Assembly: GCA_009787915.1 (NCBI GenBank) | Contig: WQSK01000032.1 | Coordinates: 1 to 10,486, forward strand | DNA from: Bacillota bacterium | GTDB taxonomy: Bacteria; Bacillota; Clostridia; Christensenellales; UBA1242 | Reading direction: 5' to 3' | DNA: 10,486 nt | Shown here: positions 6,404 through 10,486 of the stretch, one piece after another | How the letters are laid out: every line of letters starts with the position of its first letter | Position numbering within the stretch: position 1 is the first letter of the stretch | Notes under the pieces: model-generated | What the model was told of the DNA's origin: nothing | Database searches by the model: none | The model's input: only the letters and a program-made list of their open reading frames with translations | Position numbers and translations under genes: made by a program

Positions 6404-6419
6404 TCACTGGTTATTACCA

Positions 6420-7208
6420 TTAAGTGATGATTTCAACCCCATCAGCGGTAATTATCATGGTGTTTTCATAGTGCGCGGCGACACGTCCGTCGACCGTAAG
6501 AACGGTCCAGCCGTCCTTTGCCAAACGGACCTCTTTCCCACCCATGTTAATCATTGGCTCGATACAGATTATGTCGCCGACACTAAACACGTTCGCCGCC
6601 ATTTCAACCAGTTTATCGTTGACGTCAGGGCGCATTACATTAAAGTTCGGGATAAGCACACCCTCGTGGACGTTGCGACCCGTGCCATGACCGTAGAAAT
6701 TTTCGATAATACCATACCGACCGTTCACAAATTGTTCGATGCGCTTGCCGATATCCAAAACGCGGCTCCCTGCCTTAAGTCCGTCAACTGCGGCGTGAAA
6801 AGATTGCTCGGTCACATCGATGAGTTTTTTTACCGAAGCCGAAACCTCCCCAACCGAGAAAGTACGTGCGGCATCGGTACACATACCGCCTTTTGCAGGA
6901 TAGCGAACACCAACGTCGATACTTATGATGTCACCATTTTTTAAAATCTTGGTTTTGCGCGGAATACCGTGGATGCTTTCTTCGTTCACGGATGTACAAA
7001 TCGAATGCTTAAATCCCTGATAATTCAAAAACGACGGGGTCGCGCCCCTTTCAACAATAAAGTCGTGCGCAATTTTATCAAGTTCCAGGGTTGAAACACC
7101 TGGTTCAATATGCCCCTCTATCTGCGCAAAAAAGTCACGAATGATTTGCCCGCTTTTACGGACGTCGTCATAGTCTTTTTCGTTATAATCGGGTTTACTT
7201 CTTGACAT
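6420..7208 (-). CDS. map: Methionine aminopeptidase, type I
   Basis: This enzyme removes the initiator methionine from new proteins. All five metal ligands of the pita-bread fold are visible in the 262-residue product: D98 (SIDVG), D112 (TDAARTF), H174 (GHGTGR), E217 (IEPM) and E248 (AHYENT). The substrate-contact His is H80 in ESIHGIP. There is no N-terminal zinc-ribbon or SH3-type extension, and length is normal for the short type I form. I chose ATG 7208: AAAGG lies ~13 nt upstream, and the product starts like relatives (MSRSKPDYNEKDYDDVRKSG). A TTG at 7238 is in frame but has no ribosome-binding site. The start overlaps the adk end by 14 nt, so the two are translationally coupled. Confidence 0.96.
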   Translation of the reverse strand: MSRSKPDYNEKDYDDVRKSGQIIRDFFAQIEGHIEPGVSTLELDKIAHDFIVERGATPSFLNYQGFKHSICTSVNEESIHGIPRKTKILKNGDIISIDVGVRYPAKGGMCTDAARTFSVGEVSASVKKLIDVTEQSFHAAVDGLKAGSRVLDIGKRIEQFVNGRYGIIENFYGHGTGRNVHEGVLIPNFNVMRPDVNDKLVEMAANVFSVGDIICIEPMINMGGKEVRLAKDGWTVLTVDGRVAAHYENTMIITADGVEIIT

Positions 7209-7878
7209 CTTTGCTTTTCGCCTTTGACGTAGCCGCAATATAGTTAAGCGACTTTACATGGTCATCCAAAAATCTGCTGTACATACTTTTTGGTGGGTCA
7301 ACAAGTTTTGATTCGACGGGAAGAACCTTGACCAAAAGTGATTTATAAAAATCGAGCATCGCGGTTTCGGTTTCTTTGTAATCATTAAATCGTTTGCGCA
7401 CTATTTCCTCGCGGTCGTCGTCGCGTTGGGACAGAGGTCCCCCGCATTTACTGCACTCGATTCCTTTGTGCCAAAGTTTGTTGTGTGGCTCGTGACAAGT
7501 TGTACATTTATAACGACCAGATAGGCGTGCAACCACTGTTTCCTCGTCCACCGATATATGCACAATTGCGTCGATTGGTTTTTGTTTAAGAAACGCCGAT
7601 GCCTGGGCAACTGTCCTTGGGAATCCGTCCAAAATAAAGCCGTTCGCACAATCATCTTGGGCTAGTCTATCCATAACAATAGCAATAGTCAATTCGTCGG
7701 GAACAAGATTACCCTGGTCGATGTATGCTTTTACAGATTTTCCAATTTCGGTTTGCTCTGCGATGTGTTTGCGAAAGATATCACCGCTTGAAACATGGAC
7801 CAGTCCAAAATCTTCGGCCAGAAACTTTGCGATACTGTCTTTACCTGCACCTGGTCCCCCAAATAAAACAATGTTCAC
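7195..7878 (-). CDS. adk: Adenylate kinase, zinc-LID type
   Basis: Adk catalyses ATP + AMP to 2 ADP in the cytosol. The 227-residue product has the P-loop GGPGAGKD (7-14), the AMP-site motif VSSGDIFR (29-36), GNLVPDEL (56-63) and DGFPRT (84-89). Arginines are seen at 119 and 122 (ARLSGR), and the QRDDDREEIVRKR segment starts at 151. The LID carries four cysteines, C125, C128, C142 and C145, the structural zinc site common in Gram-positive enzymes. Two oddities: the P-loop reads GKDS where most bacterial Adks have GKGT, and the C-terminus has an extra lysine-rich tail (SKAKSKDVKK) encoded partly in the overlap with map. The start is GTG, overlapping the secY stop as GTGA, with AAAGGA about 9 nt upstream. 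Confidence 0.96.
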   Translation of the reverse strand: MNIVLFGGPGAGKDSIAKFLAEDFGLVHVSSGDIFRKHIAEQTEIGKSVKAYIDQGNLVPDELTIAIVMDRLAQDDCANGFILDGFPRTVAQASAFLKQKPIDAIVHISVDEETVVARLSGRYKCTTCHEPHNKLWHKGIECSKCGGPLSQRDDDREEIVRKRFNDYKETETAMLDFYKSLLVKVLPVESKLVDPPKSMYSRFLDDHVKSLNYIAATSKAKSKDVKK

Positions 7879-9185
7879 TTTAAAAATCCTTTGTAAGTTT
7901 TCATCATCATCGCGGCTTGGAGTTGTTTATCGAATTCAAGCGCGACCGACACGCAAATCAACAAACCGATACTGGTGAACGAGTTTGCAAGAATGTTTCC
8001 TTGGTCGCCCATGACAGCCGTGAATATAATCGACGGGATAAGTGCCATGAAAGCCAAGAATACGGCACCAAAGAACGTCATGCGTCGGTGGACTTTTCTT
8101 AGATAATCCCGTGTTGGGATGCCTGGGCGGTAACCGATGATGTAGCCGCCATTTTGTTGTAAACTCCGCGCCACGTCGTCTGGGTTAAACATAATGGATG
8201 CATAGAAATAACTGAACGCCAAAATCAAAAGAGATGTCAATATAATGTTGGGCCAAGTTCCCATACCCATATTTGTTGCGTACCAAATGTAGGCATTAGA
8301 TTCTTGGAAGAAACTAAAGATAAGTTGCGGGAAGTTCAAGAGCGAGAACGCAAAAATTATCGGCAAGACCCCAACACTGTTTATCTTTAATGGGATGTGG
8401 CTTGATTGGCCACCGTATTGTTTGTTGCCTTTAATCTGCTTTGCGTAACTGACTGGGATTTTGCGCTCTCCCAAATCGACGAATACAATCAACGCGAAGA
8501 TAATCACAAGCGTCACGATGAACACGATTGGTGTAACGATAGCGTTGATGTCGCTGAAAACTTCGACTATGCTGTTATAGAAAGCGAGTGCACCTGTCGA
8601 CAAGATACCGACGAAAATCAACATACTCATACCATTAGAAACGCCGTGCTCTGTGATTTTGTCACCAATCCAAACCGTGAACATGGCACCTGCGGTCAAA
8701 ACCAAGATGACTATCAAGATTGTGATGACTTCGGGTACGGCTTCACCGAATAGACGGGTATTGAGGTTGCCCGCTAGGTTAAACGAAACGGCGATTGCAA
8801 TGGCTTGTGCCAACGACATAAATAATGCGGCATATCGGGTGTAAACCGCCAACTTGCGACGCCCCTCGTCACCTTGTTTTGACAAACGTTCAAGTGGAGG
8901 TAATGCTATTGTTAAAAGTTGGATAACAATACTGGACGTAATATATGGACCGACACCAAGTGCCAAAATCGCACCGTTTTCCAATGCCCCGCCCGCGACT
9001 TGGTTCAAAATCTCGAGGAAAGACCCCGCGTTACTATCGCGCCATGAGGACGCGAAGGCTTCGGGACTGATACCTGGGATTGGGATAAAGCAACCGATAC
9101 GATAAACAAGCAACAAACCAAATGTCCACAAAATTTTTGTGCGGACATCTTTCATTTTGAAGGCTTGTTTGATTGTTTGAATCAT
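7875..9185 (-). CDS. secY: Protein translocase subunit SecY
   Basis: SecY is the channel of the SecYEG translocon in the plasma membrane. The 436-residue product has the expected ten hydrophobic segments. Typical landmarks are YRIGCFIPIPGIS (~27-39, first helix into plug), LGVGPYITSSIVIQL (~76-90), the cytosolic loop PPLERLSKQGDEGRRK, GDKITEHGVSNGMSMLI (~173-189), ERKIPVSYAKQI (~239-250), FNPDDVARSLQQNGGYI and PGIPTRDYLRKVHRRMTFFGA. The start codon directly follows the L15 TAA stop, and GGAG lies ~12 nt upstream inside the L15 gene. The end overlaps adk by four bases. No sign of truncation or of an accessory SecY2 system was seen. Confidence 0.97.
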   Translation of the reverse strand: MIQTIKQAFKMKDVRTKILWTFGLLLVYRIGCFIPIPGISPEAFASSWRDSNAGSFLEILNQVAGGALENGAILALGVGPYITSSIVIQLLTIALPPLERLSKQGDEGRRKLAVYTRYAALFMSLAQAIAIAVSFNLAGNLNTRLFGEAVPEVITILIVILVLTAGAMFTVWIGDKITEHGVSNGMSMLIFVGILSTGALAFYNSIVEVFSDINAIVTPIVFIVTLVIIFALIVFVDLGERKIPVSYAKQIKGNKQYGGQSSHIPLKINSVGVLPIIFAFSLLNFPQLIFSFFQESNAYIWYATNMGMGTWPNIILTSLLILAFSYFYASIMFNPDDVARSLQQNGGYIIGYRPGIPTRDYLRKVHRRMTFFGAVFLAFMALIPSIIFTAVMGDQGNILANSFTSIGLLICVSVALEFDKQLQAAMMMKTYKGFLK

Positions 9186-9809
9186 TTATTTTTTAACTCC
9201 AGAAGTTGGTGTAGCCTTTGGTTTAGGGGCAGCGGTTTTTGCAACGACCGCTTTAGGTGCAGCCTTAACGACTGGCTTTGAAGTCACTGTTGTTTTGGCA
9301 GGAGCCTTTGTTGCTGTAGCCTTTGCAGGCGCAGGCTTTGCCGTGCTTTCGTTTACGTGGTATTCAGAAACAATTGCTTCCCCACCCGCTTTTTTAATTG
9401 CGGTAATTGCGCCTTTTGTGAATTTGGCGGCTTTGACTGTGATTGCAACATCAAGTTTGCCGTCACCCAAAACTTTGAGGCCGTATTCTTCGATTTTCGA
9501 GAGAATTCCACGTTCTTTCAAAACCTCTGCTGTAACAACGTCGCCCTTTTTGAAAACGTTGAGGTCTTTGATATTAACAACAGAGTAAACTTTCGCGAAA
9601 CTGTTATTGGTAAAGCCGCGTTTAGGCAAACGTCTGTGGAGCGGCATTTGTCCGCCCTCAAAGCCGACGCGAACGCCTCCGCCACTTCTGGCCCATTGAC
9701 CTTTGTGACCTTTACCAGATGTTTTTCCAAGACCACTCCCGATACCACGACCCAGTCTGCGTCTGTCGCGCCTTGCTTTTGGATGTGGGCTTAATTCATG
9801 TATTTGCAT
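9186..9809 (-). CDS. rplO: 50S ribosomal protein L15 with Ala/Lys/Pro-rich C-terminal tail
   Basis: L15 is a late-assembling 50S protein. Residues 1-~150 are a normal L15: MQIHELSPHPKARRDRRRLG, then GRGIGSGLGKTSGKGHKGQ (~20-38), the glycine-rich VRVGFEGGQMPLHRRLPKRG (~46-65) and a C-terminal globular part with AITAIKKAGGEAI (~134-146). A tail of ~53 residues follows (~155-207), composed almost wholly of A, K, P, T and V, where typical bacterial L15 stops at ~145-150. The start is supported by AAGGAG (9825-9820), 10 nt before the ATG. The tail is encoded with mixed alanine and proline codons, so it is conserved at protein rather than DNA level. It resembles the tract on L30 immediately upstream. 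Confidence 0.96.
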   Translation of the reverse strand: MQIHELSPHPKARRDRRRLGRGIGSGLGKTSGKGHKGQWARSGGGVRVGFEGGQMPLHRRLPKRGFTNNSFAKVYSVVNIKDLNVFKKGDVVTAEVLKERGILSKIEEYGLKVLGDGKLDVAITVKAAKFTKGAITAIKKAGGEAIVSEYHVNESTAKPAPAKATATKAPAKTTVTSKPVVKAAPKAVVAKTAAPKPKATPTSGVKK

Positions 9810-9819
9810 TTTTTTAAAT

Positions 9820-9825
9820 CTCCTT
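9820..9825 (-). promoter_or_regulatory. Shine-Dalgarno of rplO
   Basis: AAGGAG lies 10 nt upstream of ATG 9809. It shows that this organism uses canonical ribosome-binding sites for ribosomal genes, which makes their absence before the L30 GTG, sipL, the PNPOx-fold gene and the GTG-started membrane gene informative. Confidence 0.7.
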
Positions 9826-9861
9826 GATTAGTTCGGATGTTTTTTGTTTCCAGTCAAATTG

Positions 9862-10486
9862 TTAGTTGCCAAGTTTTTCTACTTTAACGAGGTGCGCAAC
9901 AACAGTGCACATACCACGAATAGCAGGATTGTCACGGTGAGCACGCGCGTCGCCGATACGTTTAAGACCAAGAGCCTGAACTGTACGGATTTGACGAATT
10001 GTGCAACCGTTTGTTGATTTGATAAGTGTAACGGTCATTTGCCCGTTGCTGACATATGGAAGTTTTGAACCAGCAGGTTTTGCGGCCTTAGCAGGTGCTT
10101 TGGCGGCGGTTTTTGCAGGTGCAGGTTTTGCCACAACTTTTGTTGCCGCAGCAGGCTTAGCAGGTGCAGCCTTAGCAACTGGTGCTTTCGCAGGTGCAGG
10201 TTTTGCGGCGGTAGCCTTAGGTGCTACTGCTGGTTTCGCTGGAGCCTTAGCAGGCGCAGCGGCTTTTGCTGGTGCAGGTTTTGCCGTAACTTTTGATGCG
10301 GCGGCTGGCTTAGCAGCAACCTTCGGTGCAGCCTTAACAGCAGGTTTAGCGGCAGCGGCTTTAGGTGCGGCTGCTTTTGCTGGTGCCTTGGCTGCTGGAG
10401 CCTTAGCAGTTGCTGCTTTCGCCGCAGGTTTTGCGGCTGGCTTAGCAGCAACCTTCGGTGCAGCCTCTTTTTTTGCTGCAGGTGTC
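9862..10486 (-). CDS. rpmD: 50S ribosomal protein L30 joined to a long Ala/Lys/Pro-rich N-terminal region; start beyond window
   Basis: The last ~65 residues are an ordinary L30: LPYVSNGQMTVTLIKST, then IRQIRTVQALGLKRIGD, NPAIRGM and a closing VAHLVKVEKLGN. Before them the same frame stays open to the window edge: ~140 residues composed almost only of A, K, P, V and T, with a few S, E and G. I read every codon from 10485 to 10135 and found no stop and no ATG, GTG or TTG. The only possible internal start is GTG 10134, which has no Shine-Dalgarno and would still leave a ~24-residue AKP-rich leader. The protein therefore most likely begins outside the window, either as L30 with a very large extension or as a fusion with the upstream product (rpsE/S5 in the usual order). 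Histone-H1-like RNA or DNA binding is a guess from composition. Confidence 0.88.
   Translation of the reverse strand, partial: TPAAKKEAAPKVAAKPAAKPAAKAATAKAPAAKAPAKAAAPKAAAAKPAVKAAPKVAAKPAAASKVTAKPAPAKAAAPAKAPAKPAVAPKATAAKPAPAKAPVAKAAPAKPAAATKVVAKPAPAKTAAKAPAKAAKPAGSKLPYVSNGQMTVTLIKSTNGCTIRQIRTVQALGLKRIGDARAHRDNPAIRGMCTVVAHLVKVEKLGN
10301..10466. repeat. 34-bp perfect direct repeat within the Ala/Lys/Pro-coding tract
   Basis: The 34 bases at 10301-10334 recur exactly at 10433-10466, an offset of 132 bp, which is 44 codons and so in frame. A shorter element gcaggtgcaggttttgc occurs at 10115-10131 and 10190-10206, with a one-mismatch copy at 10268-10284. Such identity within an otherwise codon-mixed tract points to growth by in-frame duplication or recombination. 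Confidence 0.85.

Noticed and set aside
6213..6944. Long plus-strand open frame (243 codons) opposite map and veg
   Set aside because: It lies antisense to two firmly identified genes, its translation is low in recognisable structure, and it has no credible ribosome-binding site.
7209..7238. TTG 7238 start giving a 10-residue longer Map
   Set aside because: There is no ribosome-binding site, and the extra residues are the adk tail read in another frame; ATG 7208 has AAAGG upstream.
10132..10134. GTG as the start of a 90-residue L30
   Set aside because: No Shine-Dalgarno precedes it and the low-complexity frame continues unchanged on both sides, so it is more likely an internal valine codon.

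Overview
The window looks like a chromosomal segment of an endospore-forming member of the Bacillota, most likely class Clostridia and probably uncultured. The evidence is a ribosomal-protein/secY/adk/map operon of the usual Gram-positive order, a Veg protein, and two sporulation genes: spoIIR and a SipL-type SPOCS-LysM protein, the latter typical of Clostridia. Every gene I can support is on the minus strand, so transcription runs from the right edge to the left edge.

Right part (10486 to 6420): the 3' end of the spc operon, in the order L30 (rpmD), L15 (rplO), secY, adk, map. Genes from L15 onward are tightly packed: L15 and secY are stop-to-start, secY and adk overlap by 4 nt, and adk and map overlap by 14 nt. 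The unusual part is the ribosomal proteins. L15 carries a ~53-residue Ala/Lys/Pro-rich C-terminal tail. The L30 reading frame continues without a stop or a credible start through at least ~140 residues of Ala/Lys/Pro-rich sequence to the window edge. L30 therefore either has a very long N-terminal extension or is fused to the protein encoded upstream, normally S5.

Middle part (6403 to 3765): veg follows map, where infA-rpmJ-rpsM would be common. Next come a small PNPOx-fold flavin-type protein and an MmcQ/YjbR protein (a stop-to-start pair), then a ~506-residue SipL-like spore-coat morphogenetic protein with three SPOCS-type blocks and a C-terminal LysM domain. A sigma-E-like -10 lies directly before the sipL start.

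Left part (3724 to 1): a conspicuously AT-rich gene for an unrecognised two-helix membrane protein with its own sigma-A-like promoter; spoIIR, the forespore signal that triggers pro-sigma-E processing, with a candidate sigma-F promoter inside the preceding gene; a ~140-bp intergenic region with a good extended -10 promoter and 17-bp tandem repeats; and the first 824 codons of a large secreted protein with a DUF6273-like N-terminal module followed by at least four ~80-residue InlB/Listeria-Bacteroides-type repeats. This gene runs off the left edge.

Functionally the window joins housekeeping (ribosome, Sec translocon, nucleotide balance, Met excision) to sporulation genes acting in both compartments (spoIIR in the forespore, sipL in the mother cell) and a surface protein. 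There is no complete mobile element, CRISPR array, tRNA or rRNA, and no gene-free stretch above 300 bp. The strongest candidates for something undescribed are the Ala/Lys/Pro tract joined to L30, and a set of genes whose promoter-like -10 boxes abut the start codon with no Shine-Dalgarno sequence (possible leaderless mRNAs).
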